Shown: positions 14,336 through 22,616 of the stretch, piece by piece | Layout: every line of letters starts with the position of its first letter | Numbering within the stretch: position 1 is the stretch's first letter | Notes under the pieces: model-generated | Told to the model about the DNA's origin: nothing | What the model saw: the letters and a program-made list of their open reading frames with translations, nothing else | Databases searched by the model: none | Made by a program: the position numbers and the translations under genes | Source of the DNA: Alistipes sp. | GTDB taxonomy: Bacteria; Bacteroidota; Bacteroidia; Bacteroidales; Rikenellaceae | Length of the DNA stretch: 49,375 nucleotides | Assembly (NCBI GenBank): GCA_017465575.1 | Contig: JAFTVX010000025.1 | Location: 1 to 49,375, forward strand | Direction of reading: 5' to 3'

Positions 14336-15478
14336 ATGATGAAGCGAAGGTTGAAGATTGCCGTTGTTGGTCCCGCGCACCCATATCGCGGTGGCTTGGC
14401 ATCTATTATGGAGACTATGGCCCGTGAGTTTCAGTCGCGTGGCTACGATGTAGACATACTGACCTTTACGCTTCAATACCCCTCGTTGCTCTTTCCGGGC
14501 AAGAGTCAGACGGTAGATACCCCTGCACCCAAGGATTTGCGTATCCGCAGAAGACTTTCGACCATCAACCCCCTTTCGTGGTGGAGTGTGGGTCGAGAGC
14601 TACGAAAGGCAGAGCCAGATATCGTGCTGATGAAGTATTGGACACCTTTTATGGCGCCCGCATTCGGCATGGTGGCACGCCTTGCACGCAAAAATCGTAA
14701 AACAAAGGTTATCTGCCAGATAGATAATGTCGAGCCCCACGAACATCATATTGTCGATAAGCCCTTTAACCGCTACTATCTACGCTCGGTAGATGGTTTT
14801 ATCTATATGTCGGAGCAGGTACACGGTGAACTGAAAGCCTACACCTTAGCCCCTGCGCACTTCTCGCCACACCCTATGTTTGAGCATTTTGGCGCGAGGG
14901 TAGAGCGCACGGAGGCGTGCCGAAAACTTGGTCTTGACCCCAAGGTGCGCTATGCGATGTTCTTTGGTCTAATCCGCGACTATAAGGGGTTGGATACGCT
15001 GCTTGATGCTTGGCAGAAGTTTCGCCGTGAGGGTCATAAGCTGTTGATTGCTGGCGAGTTCTACGCTTCGCGAGATAAGTATATGGCACAAATCGAGCGC
15101 CTTGGTCTGCAAGATGATATCGTGCTTCACGACTTCTTCGTTGCCGATAGCGATGTCCGCTACTACTTCTCGGCGGCGGACTATGTGGTATTGCCCTATA
15201 AGACCGCTACGCAGAGTGGCGTAACGCAGATATGCTACAACTTCTGTACGCCAGTAATCGTTACTCGTGTGGGTGGCTTGGCGGAGATTGTGCCTGATGG
15301 TAAGGTGGGCTTTGTGTGCGACCCATCGGTTGAGGGTGTGCGCAACGCTATTGAGCGAATATATGAGGGGGATACCCTCGAACGCTTCCAAGAGAATATG
15401 AAGGAGGAGCGCAAACGCTTTTCGTGGCAGGCGATGTGTGATGCTATCGAGGAGCTCTACTACGAACTAATCAAGTAA
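14336..15478 (+). CDS. Glycosyltransferase, GT4-like
   Basis: A 380-aa GT-B fold glycosyltransferase. The N-terminal domain begins KIAVVGPAHPYRGGLASIMETMAREF, with the glycine-rich acceptor loop. The C-terminal donor domain contains VRYAMFFGLIRDYKGLDTLLDAW, LLIAGEFY and the end motif YKTATQSGVTQICYNFCTPVIVTRVGGLAEIV, where the conserved E-x7-E position reads Q-SG instead of E-SG. It probably acts in cell-surface glycan synthesis; donor and acceptor are unknown. The start could be either of two adjacent ATG codons (14336 or 14339). It overlaps the convergent acyl-CoA reductase gene by 12 nt. Confidence 0.87.
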   Translation: MMKRRLKIAVVGPAHPYRGGLASIMETMAREFQSRGYDVDILTFTLQYPSLLFPGKSQTVDTPAPKDLRIRRRLSTINPLSWWSVGRELRKAEPDIVLMKYWTPFMAPAFGMVARLARKNRKTKVICQIDNVEPHEHHIVDKPFNRYYLRSVDGFIYMSEQVHGELKAYTLAPAHFSPHPMFEHFGARVERTEACRKLGLDPKVRYAMFFGLIRDYKGLDTLLDAWQKFRREGHKLLIAGEFYASRDKYMAQIERLGLQDDIVLHDFFVADSDVRYYFSAADYVVLPYKTATQSGVTQICYNFCTPVIVTRVGGLAEIVPDGKVGFVCDPSVEGVRNAIERIYEGDTLERFQENMKEERKRFSWQAMCDAIEELYYELIK

Positions 15479-16441
15479 GAAACGCATTGTATCTACGCCA
15501 TCGGCGTAATCCGTAAGGGTGGGGTATTGCGCTCTGCCAAAGGGTACGCTATGCTCGATTGGTGCGTGCGAAACGACACATTGGATATTCTCGCGGTGCT
15601 CGTCGAGCCACATCACAACCTCTGAAAAGTCGCTATACTCTCGTCTAGTAACGATAGCGGTAGACTCCGAGAAGTCGTTACCCTCCGTAATAAGAAAACC
15701 TCCAGCATCAGAGAACTCCACACCACGCATCGTAAGCAAGGCTCGTTGTGTGGCGATATTGCGCTGTTGCTTGGGGTTTGATGCGGCGCACTTCGGGACA
15801 TTGATGCGGAAGTGGCGAGGAACGAAAATCATCGCAACAGAGCGACAACCAAGCCCCGAGTAGGCAGTGATATCGGTGCAGAGTGCCGATAGCTCCTCGT
15901 CGCTCTCACGACCATCGAGAACAGCGACAGAGTGTCGGCTGCCACGAAGCAGAGTGCGGGTTGAGGCGAAGTGCTCACGGAAGTAGCGGTTGGCATCATC
16001 ACCACCCGTAGCAATAGCCATATCGTAGTGCTCGTCGGCAGAATATTTCTCTATTCCTATGTCGGGATTTATATTCCACAACTCACTGATAACAAACTCC
16101 ATTAAGACCTTGTCCTTACTCGATGGTTTAACTGCACAGATGTGTCCGCTTGCCACAACGCACATAAGGTCGAAGAATCCCACCAACGGAATATTTCCAG
16201 CCATAACGACAGCCACTCGCTTGGGCTCTAAGGTTGGCGTATATTGGTGCAACCAATCCTCGATCCTCTCTCGTTGGAGCATCTCGGAGCATATAGCATC
16301 TACGGCACGAAGGATATCTTCGCGCGTAAACCAGCCATTCTCGGCGATAGCCTGCTCGATAACGCCATTGGTGCGCTCATCCGTGCCAAAGTTAAGAAGA
16401 CGAGAGCCAAGCGTGGAGAGTGTATCAACGATATTTATCAT
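15467..16441 (-). CDS. Acyl-CoA reductase, LuxC family
   Basis: A 324-aa protein of the LuxC/acyl-CoA reductase type within the aldehyde dehydrogenase superfamily. Features are VAVVMAGNIPLVGFFDLMCVVASGH, the nucleotide-binding core AVKPSSKDKVLMEFV, and YSGLGCRSVAMIFVPRHF with a probable catalytic Cys about residue 200. In Vibrio, LuxC reduces acyl groups to aldehydes for luminescence. In Bacteroidota this family is widespread with no known luminescent role. It is the last gene of a tight leftward operon after the exonuclease (ATGA overlap at 16438-16441). It is convergent with and overlaps the glycosyltransferase gene by 12 nt. Confidence 0.82.
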   Translation of the reverse strand: MINIVDTLSTLGSRLLNFGTDERTNGVIEQAIAENGWFTREDILRAVDAICSEMLQRERIEDWLHQYTPTLEPKRVAVVMAGNIPLVGFFDLMCVVASGHICAVKPSSKDKVLMEFVISELWNINPDIGIEKYSADEHYDMAIATGGDDANRYFREHFASTRTLLRGSRHSVAVLDGRESDEELSALCTDITAYSGLGCRSVAMIFVPRHFRINVPKCAASNPKQQRNIATQRALLTMRGVEFSDAGGFLITEGNDFSESTAIVTRREYSDFSEVVMWLDEHRENIQCVVSHAPIEHSVPFGRAQYPTLTDYADGVDTMRFLLD

Positions 16442-16932
16442 AGAATTCTAAGTGCTATGGCAGCGCAGGCCTCGGCATCGGCCAAGGCGTGGTGGTGCTG
16501 GTTGAGGTTATATCCGCAGACCGAGGCTACGGTGGGCAGCTTGTGGTTGGGTAGTTGCTTGCCAAAGACCTTGCGTGCAGCACGACAGGTGCAGTGGAAG
16601 GTGTAGTTGGGGTAGGGCATACCGTAGGCCTCGTGCACAGCACGCAAGCAACCCTCGTCGAAGGGCGCGTTATGCGCTACGAAGGGCAGACCCGCAATGA
16701 GGGGTTGCAGCTCACGCCAAACAAAGGGGAAACCAACCTGAAAGTCGGTATCTCGGCGTGTCATACCGTGAACGGCGGTGCAGTATGGCGAGTAGAAGTT
16801 GGGGACAGGGCGGATAAGGCGGTGTTCGCGTGCCACAACACGACCATCACGCACAACGACAATACCCACCGAGCAGACACTCGAGCGGTTGTTGTTGGCG
16901 GTCTCGAAGTCTATGGCAACAAAGTCTCTCAT
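16438..16932 (-). CDS. 3'-5' exonuclease, DnaQ-like (DEDDh)
   Basis: A 164-aa exonuclease-domain protein. Motif ExoI is AIDFETANN (Asp8, Glu10). ExoII is AHNAPFDEGCL, with its Asp. ExoIII is HHALADAEACAAIAL, with the catalytic His and Asp, so the active site is complete. Stand-alone proteins of this type may act in proofreading or RNA turnover. The ATG at 16932 lies 2 bp after the stop of the DUF5106 gene, and the gene overlaps the acyl-CoA reductase by 4 nt, so all three are probably translated from one message. Confidence 0.88.
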   Translation of the reverse strand: MRDFVAIDFETANNNRSSVCSVGIVVVRDGRVVAREHRLIRPVPNFYSPYCTAVHGMTRRDTDFQVGFPFVWRELQPLIAGLPFVAHNAPFDEGCLRAVHEAYGMPYPNYTFHCTCRAARKVFGKQLPNHKLPTVASVCGYNLNQHHHALADAEACAAIALRIL

Positions 16933-16934
16933 CG

Positions 16935-17873
16935 CTATCGCTGCTCCTCGCTAAGTGCAATCATATACTCAATTTGGCCGACATCGGTGCCGTCCTTGAC
17001 CATCACACGCTTCTCGCTATCAAGTAGATAGAGCGCAGGGATAGCACGAAGGTTATAGAGTCTCTCGCGCGAAATCGCCATATCGGCATCGTAACCCGAA
17101 ATCCAACGCTTGGGCATCTCGGGTTGATAGTCGCGCCACGCCTGAATATCGCTATCGGGGTAGATAGCGAGGATTTTTAAGCGACCCATCTCCTGAAGCT
17201 CGTTGAGCATCGGCGAGGCCTCAATCTGCTCGGTAATCTCGCGACACATAGGGCAACCGGGGTTGTTGAGCATCACGATAAGGTAGTCGCTATCTATTGC
17301 GTGCATCTTCGCCTTACGACCATTGAGCAGGGTATACTCAAAGTCGTTTGCCGTGTGGTTAAGGCGGTTGAGCTTGCAGATTTCAAGGTCGTAGGCGGGA
17401 ATCATACGCTCATACTCGTCGAGTAGCGCAGACTCTGCCAAGGTCTCCAAGACGGGGATATAGTACTCGTCGTTGCGCAACGGAGAGTTGGGGTCGTGGA
17501 GCACCATCTCGGTAATTGTCGAGAAGAACTCCAAAACAGGGCGGCTACGCTCGGCACGGTGCATCAAAGCACGCATAAGAGAGTCGGCACGCTGTGGCTC
17601 GATAAACATCACATACGACGCCATAGCCTCGCATAGGTCGATGGTGTCGTAGGCAACGACTAACGAGTCGGCATCGAAGTCGAACTTATCCCAGTAGGTC
17701 GCGATATAGCGGTAGTAATCCTCTTGGGTCTGTATCTGTGAGATATCGCCCGTGCGCTCCATACGGCGAGTGCCTGGCTCATAAACGATAGCCTCGGTCT
17801 CCGCCTTCTTGGGCTGGTTGTTACAACCAACGGCAATGAGTGCGACGACAAAAAGGAATAAAACTCTTCTCAT
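16935..17873 (-). CDS. DUF5106-like thioredoxin-fold lipoprotein
   Basis: A 312-aa lipoprotein (MRRVLFLFVVALIAVGC, lipidated Cys17). The N-terminal half is helical (QEDYYRYIATYWDKFDFDADS, the DUF5106 pattern I recall from Bacteroidota). The C-terminal half is a thioredoxin-like fold with MLNNPGCPMCREITEQI, giving a Cys-x2-Cys active site, and the cis-Pro region LRAIPALYLLDSEKRV. It is probably a periplasmic thiol oxidoreductase; the partner is unknown. It heads the operon with the exonuclease and the acyl-CoA reductase. Only 52 bp separate it from argS, and that gap holds the argS terminator. Confidence 0.8.
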   Translation of the reverse strand: MRRVLFLFVVALIAVGCNNQPKKAETEAIVYEPGTRRMERTGDISQIQTQEDYYRYIATYWDKFDFDADSLVVAYDTIDLCEAMASYVMFIEPQRADSLMRALMHRAERSRPVLEFFSTITEMVLHDPNSPLRNDEYYIPVLETLAESALLDEYERMIPAYDLEICKLNRLNHTANDFEYTLLNGRKAKMHAIDSDYLIVMLNNPGCPMCREITEQIEASPMLNELQEMGRLKILAIYPDSDIQAWRDYQPEMPKRWISGYDADMAISRERLYNLRAIPALYLLDSEKRVMVKDGTDVGQIEYMIALSEEQR

Positions 17874-17885
17874 TGTTTGCTAAAT

Positions 17886-17917
17886 GAAAAAAGAGCCCGC
17901 CCCGTCGGGACAGGCTC
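17886..17917 (-). terminator. Terminator of argS
   Basis: On the minus strand GAGCCTGTCCCG and CGGGGCGGGCTC form a GC-rich stem (17893-17917), followed by TTTTTT. It starts 8 bp after the argS stop and ends 13 bp before the next gene's start codon. Confidence 0.85.
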
Positions 17918-17925
17918 CGTAACTG

Positions 17926-19704
17926 TTACATACGCTCGGGAACTGCGATACCCAAGAGCGACATTGCCGAACGAATGGTGCGTGCCACCTCCGAGGCGAG
18001 CTTGAGGCGCAAAGCACGAACTGCCTCGTTCTCCTCCTTGAGGATTGAGTGGTCGTGGTAGTAGCCGTTGAACTGCTTGGCAAGGTCGTAGGCGTAGGCT
18101 GCAACAACCGAGGGGGCAAACTGCTGACCTGCGGTGCGAACCGTTGCAGGGTACTCCGAGAGAGCCTTGATAAGCTCTACCTCCTCGGGAAGGAGCTCTG
18201 CCGAAAGGTAGCTATCGGTGTTGATGCCAGCCTCGTCTGCCTTACGCATAATCGAGCGAATACGCGCGTGGGTGTACTGAATGAAGGGGCCAGTATTGCC
18301 GTTGAAGTCGATACTCTCGCGGGGGTCGAACAACATGGTCTTCTTGGGGTCTACCTTCAAGATAAAGTACTTCAAGGCGCCAAGACCTACCATCTCCGAA
18401 ATCTTCGCTGCCTCCTCCTCAGAGCAACCATCGAGCTTGCCCAACTCGTCGGACATCTCGCGGGCTGTGCCAATCATATCGGCGATAAGGTCGTCGGCAT
18501 CTACTACCGTACCCTCGCGCGACTTCATCTTACCCTCGGGCAACTCAACCATACCGTATGAGAGGTGGAAGATATTGTCGCTCCACTCATAGCCGAGCTT
18601 CTTCAATACGAGCTTCAATACCTGGAAGTGGTAGTTCTGCTCGTTGCCCACAACATATATCATATCGTCGAGCTTGTTCTCCTCGAAACGGCTCAATGCA
18701 GTACCCAAATCCTGGGTCATATATACCGAGGTGCCATCGCCACGCAACAGGAGTTTCTGGTCAAGACCATCTGCCTCGAGGTCAATCCAAACAGAGTTAT
18801 CCTCCTTACGGAAGAATACGCACTTTTTGAGGCCCTCCTCTACAAGGCTCTTGCCCAAGAGGTAGGTCTGCGACTCGTAGTATACCTTGTCGAAATCGAC
18901 ACCCATAGCCTTGTAGGTTACATCGAAGCCCTCGTATACCCAGCCGTTCATCTTTTCCCAGAGAGCGTAAACCTCGGGGTCCTTAGCCTCCCACTTACGC
19001 AACATCTCCTGCGCTGCAAGCATCACAGGTGCGCACTTCTTGGCCTCGTCCTCAGAGATGCCCTTTTCGGCCATTAGAGCCTTGACCTCTTGTTTGAAGT
19101 GCTTGTCGAACTCGACATAGTACTTACCTACAAGGTGGTCGCCCTTCATGCCCGATGACTCAGGGGTCTCGCCATTGCCATAGAGCTGCCAAGCAAGCAT
19201 CGACTTGCAGATGTGGATACCACGGTCGTTCACCAAGTTAACCTTGATGACATTGTGGCCGTTGGCCTTGAGGATAGTAGCTACCGAATAACCGAGAAGG
19301 TTGTTGCGGATATGGCCCAAGTGGAGGGGCTTATTGGTATTGGGTGATGAGTACTCAATCATAATGGTGCGACCCGATGAGGGTGCAATGCCATAGTTCT
19401 CGGTCTCGACAATCTCCTTGAAGCGTGCCGACCAGAACGATGCATCTACCGAAAGGTTGAGGAAACCCTTGATTACATTGAAACTCTTAATCTCGGGTGT
19501 CGAAGCCACAATCTTCTCGCCAAGCTCGGTGGCTGTAGCCTCGGGTGACTTGCGTGATGCACGCAATAGGGGGAATACAACGACGGTATAGTCGCCCTCG
19601 AACTCCTTGCGTGTCTTCTGAATTTGGAGGTTGTCGCTTGCGCCATACAACTCCTCGGCTGCACGCGCCACAACACCTGAAATAAACTCTTCGATATTTA
19701 TCAT
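17926..19704 (-). CDS. argS: Arginyl-tRNA synthetase
   Basis: A 592-aa class I aminoacyl-tRNA synthetase charging tRNA-Arg. SSPNTNKPLHLGHIRNNLLG contains the HIGH-type signature (HLGH). KMSKS is replaced by GKMKSREGTVV, as usual in ArgRS. The N-terminal Add1-like domain (about 1-110) and the C-terminal DALR anticodon-binding domain (KQFNGYYHDHSIL to VARTIRSAMSLLGI) are both present. Length is typical. The start at 19704 follows a promoter with TATCTTTG (19739 to 19732) and TTTG (19762 to 19759). Confidence 0.97.
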   Translation of the reverse strand: MINIEEFISGVVARAAEELYGASDNLQIQKTRKEFEGDYTVVVFPLLRASRKSPEATATELGEKIVASTPEIKSFNVIKGFLNLSVDASFWSARFKEIVETENYGIAPSSGRTIMIEYSSPNTNKPLHLGHIRNNLLGYSVATILKANGHNVIKVNLVNDRGIHICKSMLAWQLYGNGETPESSGMKGDHLVGKYYVEFDKHFKQEVKALMAEKGISEDEAKKCAPVMLAAQEMLRKWEAKDPEVYALWEKMNGWVYEGFDVTYKAMGVDFDKVYYESQTYLLGKSLVEEGLKKCVFFRKEDNSVWIDLEADGLDQKLLLRGDGTSVYMTQDLGTALSRFEENKLDDMIYVVGNEQNYHFQVLKLVLKKLGYEWSDNIFHLSYGMVELPEGKMKSREGTVVDADDLIADMIGTAREMSDELGKLDGCSEEEAAKISEMVGLGALKYFILKVDPKKTMLFDPRESIDFNGNTGPFIQYTHARIRSIMRKADEAGINTDSYLSAELLPEEVELIKALSEYPATVRTAGQQFAPSVVAAYAYDLAKQFNGYYHDHSILKEENEAVRALRLKLASEVARTIRSAMSLLGIAVPERM

Positions 19705-19731
19705 TGTTACCTATATTTATAATCGTGGTTG

Positions 19732-19762
19732 CAAAGATAGGAAAAAAAGAGCAAAGGTCAAA
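19732..19762 (-). promoter_or_regulatory. Promoter of argS
   Basis: Minus strand: TATCTTTG (19739 to 19732) with TTTG (19762 to 19759) 19 bp upstream, an exact match to the Bacteroidota consensus. Transcription should start about 20 nt before the ATG. Confidence 0.7.
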
Positions 19763-19824
19763 GAGCAGAGAGCAAAAGTTATTTGAGGAGGGTGTTGTGT
19801 GGTGGTGATTTGCAAAAAAGATTG

Positions 19825-19832
19825 TATCTTTG
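19825..19832 (+). promoter_or_regulatory. -7 element of the dus gene
   Basis: TATCTTTG on the plus strand, 18 bp before the ATG at 19851. A TTTG (19809-19812) is closer than the usual -33 spacing. Confidence 0.5.
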
Positions 19833-19850
19833 CCCAATAATTCTTAAACT

Positions 19851-20873
19851 ATGAAGATTGCAGATATTGAGTTGGGCGATAAGCCTCTCTTCCTTGCGCC
19901 GATGGAGGATGTTACCGACCCCTCGTTTCGCTATATGTGTAAAAGGTTTGGTGCCGATGTCGTCTACACCGAGTTTATCTCGTCGGACGGCCTAATACGC
20001 GATGCTTGGAAGTCGCGTGCAAAGCTCAATATCGCTGATTATGAGCGACCTGTGGGCATCCAAATCTATGGCCACATGATTGAGCCTATGGTCGAGGCGG
20101 CACGCATTGCCGAGAGCGCCAACCCCGATATTATAGATATCAACTTCGGTTGCCCCGTCAAGAAGATTGCCAACCGTGGTGCTGGCTCGGGTATGATGCG
20201 CGACCCCGACCTGATGGTCGAGATGACACGCCAGATTGTGCGTGCCGTAAACAAGCCTGTAACGGTCAAGACACGCCTTGGCTGGTCGGACGAGATGAAG
20301 AATATCGAGGAGATTGCGCTCCGCCTGCAAGATGTTGGTATTGCGGCACTTACCATTCACGGTCGCACTCGTTCGCAGATGTATCGTGGCGAGGCGGACT
20401 GGACACTGATAGGCAAGATTAAGAATGACCCACGCATCACAATACCCATTATCGGCAATGGCGATGTCGACTCGGCCGTAAAGTGTAAAGAGATGTTCGA
20501 TAAATATGGCGTTGATGGCGTGATGATTGGTCGTGCTACATACGGTCGCCCGTGGATTTTCCGTGAGTGCAAGCACTACCTCGAAACGGGTGAGATTCTG
20601 CCACAGCCATCGGTTGTTGAGCGTGTGGAGATAGCAAAGGAACATCTTGCTAAATCGTTAGAGGTCAAGGGCGATAGGGTAGGTATCTTGGAGATGCGCC
20701 GACACCTTACCAACTACTTCAAGGGTCTGCCCGACTTCAAGCAAACTCGCCTAAAACTCGTTACATCGTTTGATGCAGACGAGATACGCTCGACCCTCGA
20801 CTATGTTGCCGAGCGTTGGGGTGACTTCGATATGCGTGATGCCGTTCCCGCACCGCTATCGCACGATATATAA
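19851..20873 (+). CDS. tRNA-dihydrouridine synthase
   Basis: A 340-aa flavoenzyme that reduces uridines in the tRNA D-loop to dihydrouridine using NADPH. It is a TIM barrel starting FLAPMEDVTDPSFRYMCKRFGADVVYTEFIS, the Dus signature. The catalytic-Cys segment is INFGCPVKKIANRGAGSG. FMN-binding residues lie in VTVKTRLGW, ALTIHGRTRSQMYRG and VMIGRATYGRPWIF. The C-terminal helical tRNA-binding region (MRRHLTNYFKGLPDFK) is present. It is most like the DusB subgroup, but the subgroup was not tested. It is monocistronic and followed by a 300-bp repeat-rich intergenic region. Confidence 0.93.
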   Translation: MKIADIELGDKPLFLAPMEDVTDPSFRYMCKRFGADVVYTEFISSDGLIRDAWKSRAKLNIADYERPVGIQIYGHMIEPMVEAARIAESANPDIIDINFGCPVKKIANRGAGSGMMRDPDLMVEMTRQIVRAVNKPVTVKTRLGWSDEMKNIEEIALRLQDVGIAALTIHGRTRSQMYRGEADWTLIGKIKNDPRITIPIIGNGDVDSAVKCKEMFDKYGVDGVMIGRATYGRPWIFRECKHYLETGEILPQPSVVERVEIAKEHLAKSLEVKGDRVGILEMRRHLTNYFKGLPDFKQTRLKLVTSFDADEIRSTLDYVAERWGDFDMRDAVPAPLSHDI

Positions 20874-20875
20874 GA

Positions 20876-21125
20876 TAGTTTTTAGTTATTAGTCGTTTAG
20901 TTGTTAGAGTTTAGTTTAATGACCATAAGACCTTAGGACTTTAAGACCATTAGGACTTTTCTCCTATCGTCTTATTGTCTTACTTATCCTATCGTCTTAA
21001 TGACTCTCTCGTCTCTTTCAAGAATGAGTTAAAATGAGTTACGATGAGTTAAAATGAGTTAAAATGCTTTTTCAGTGGAAGTTTTCTAAAAAATCATTGC
21101 TCATTTCTAATTTCTAATTGCTCAT
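20876..21125. repeat. Dispersed intergenic repeat, copy 3 (longest, all modules)
   Basis: The 302-bp gap between dus and the Omp85-like gene contains the full module order. TTAGTTATTAG-type sequence comes first (20881-20918). It is followed by AAGACCTTAGGAC and AAGACCATTAGGAC with CTCCTATCGTCTTATTGTC (20929-21013), then GAGTTAAAATGAGTTACGATGAGTTAAAATG-type sequence (21025-21066) and TTTTTCAGTGGAAGTTTTCT. CTCATTTCTAATTTCTAATTGC closes it. No gene is seen. Confidence 0.7.
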
Positions 21126-21126
21126 T

Positions 21127-21176
21127 GCTCATTGAAAGAAAAAGAGCAAAGACCCGAAAATCTTTGCTCTTTGCTC
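21127..21176 (-). terminator. Terminator of the Omp85-like gene
   Basis: AAAGAGCAAAGA pairs with TCTTTGCTCTTT around a short GACCCGAAAA loop. On the minus strand it is followed by TTTCTTTCAATG. It lies directly after the stop at 21177. Confidence 0.75.
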
Positions 21177-22607
21177 TTAGAACAGGTAGCCTGTGTTGAT
21201 GTAGAATGCACCCTTGCCGTCCTGGTTCTTGATGATGGGGTCTTTGCTAAACTTGCTGACGGGCAAGCCATACTCGAAGGCCACGATGAAGTTCTGATTC
21301 ATAATGAAGCGCAAGCCACCACCTACGGTGATATGTGGGCGGTCAGCCTTTGCACCCTCGGCCATATATGCCTCATACTCCGAACGATACTGCTCCTCGC
21401 CACGGAACGACATATCACGACCCTTCGTCACCATAGTACCGTCAGAGAAGATGTTTAGACCAAAGGCGATATTCTGCTTCCATAGCGTAAACTGCACAAA
21501 ACGCCAGCGCAACTCGACATTGTACGATGCCATATCCAAGCCCTGCACACGGCTACGCATAATACCACGAATAGTGCGGTAGCCACCCATACCATCGCGG
21601 TCGTAGGTCTGACCCATAGTGGTGATATAGGGCAATACATAGTAGGGTGTATCGTTGCCGAAAGAGCCCTCATAATTAAGACGATAGGCGAATGTGAGGA
21701 TGTCGTTCTTCACGATAGGCACATAGTGGCGGAAGGTTGCCGAATAGCGGTAATAGGGGTTGGTGGTGCCGAGCCACTTGGGAGCCATCATAAGGTGTGC
21801 CTCGGCCCAGATACCGCGCGAGGGAGCACCCTCCTTATCGCGTGTGTCGAACAACAAACCTACACGCACCGAGCTATTCAGACCACCCCAAGCCTCATCC
21901 TCCGAGATAAGACCCCACTTGCGGTACTGGTCAAAAATCGTAGGCTCATCGGCGGGGAACATCTTCTCCTCCTTCTTGTTTTTGTTAATCTTGTCGAGGT
22001 TTAGAGCACCCTGCTTATTATATCCCTGCTTGAAGTAGCTGAGGTGGTAGCCAGCCTCCCAGAAGAGCTTCTTATCCCAAATGTTACCCACAAAGTCGCT
22101 CTTGAAGAGTATCGCAAGGCGGTTGATGCGGTACTTGGGGGTGTAGATGTAGTTATCGAGGTTCTCCTTATCCTTACCCAACGCTACACGCTCGTGGTCG
22201 TAGTGCGACATATAGCCGTTGAAGCCGTAGAAGTCCATCGCCTTGTCGTTGGTGATGGTGAGTGCCGATGACCAGCGCACGCCAGGGATAAGAAAGCGGT
22301 TGTCGTACGACACGACAAAGAGCTGTGAGCCCTTGGTGAAGAACGATGCCTCGAAGTACCAGTGCTGACGGGTGTTGGGGTACATCGAGCCATCGCCAAA
22401 GTCGTAGATATTGAGCAGGGCACCGAGCTGGAAGCCCTTGTCGGCATCGAAAGCCACGGCGGGCAGAGGGCCGAAGTTGTAGCCAGTCTTTACAATCTCC
22501 TTCTTCTTTGGAGCTTCTGCCGTAGCGGTGTCGGCATCGGTAGTTTGGGCGTAAAGGCTTGTTGCAAAGAGTGTTGCAACAGCCAAAACAGCGTAGCGTA
22601 GTTTCAT
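21177..22607 (-). CDS. BamA/TamA-family (Omp85-like) outer-membrane barrel protein
   Basis: A 476-aa exported protein. A signal peptide (MKLRYAVLAVATLFATSLYAQ) is followed by a short linker and then barrel strands throughout. VGLLFDTRDKEGAPSRGIWAEAHL matches the D-x-R-D-x-x-x-P-x-x-G signature of Omp85-type barrels, and GGYRTIRGIMRSRVQG matches the L6-loop VRG(Y/F) region (here IRG). It ends in YINTGYLF, a C-terminal aromatic insertion signal. POTRA domains are absent, as in the short bacterial surface antigen proteins. Substrate is unknown. It is co-transcribed with the PlsC-like acyltransferase 9 bp upstream, perhaps linking envelope lipid and outer-membrane functions. Confidence 0.82.
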   Translation of the reverse strand: MKLRYAVLAVATLFATSLYAQTTDADTATAEAPKKKEIVKTGYNFGPLPAVAFDADKGFQLGALLNIYDFGDGSMYPNTRQHWYFEASFFTKGSQLFVVSYDNRFLIPGVRWSSALTITNDKAMDFYGFNGYMSHYDHERVALGKDKENLDNYIYTPKYRINRLAILFKSDFVGNIWDKKLFWEAGYHLSYFKQGYNKQGALNLDKINKNKKEEKMFPADEPTIFDQYRKWGLISEDEAWGGLNSSVRVGLLFDTRDKEGAPSRGIWAEAHLMMAPKWLGTTNPYYRYSATFRHYVPIVKNDILTFAYRLNYEGSFGNDTPYYVLPYITTMGQTYDRDGMGGYRTIRGIMRSRVQGLDMASYNVELRWRFVQFTLWKQNIAFGLNIFSDGTMVTKGRDMSFRGEEQYRSEYEAYMAEGAKADRPHITVGGGLRFIMNQNFIVAFEYGLPVSKFSKDPIIKNQDGKGAFYINTGYLF

Positions 22608-22616
22608 AAAGTTATG

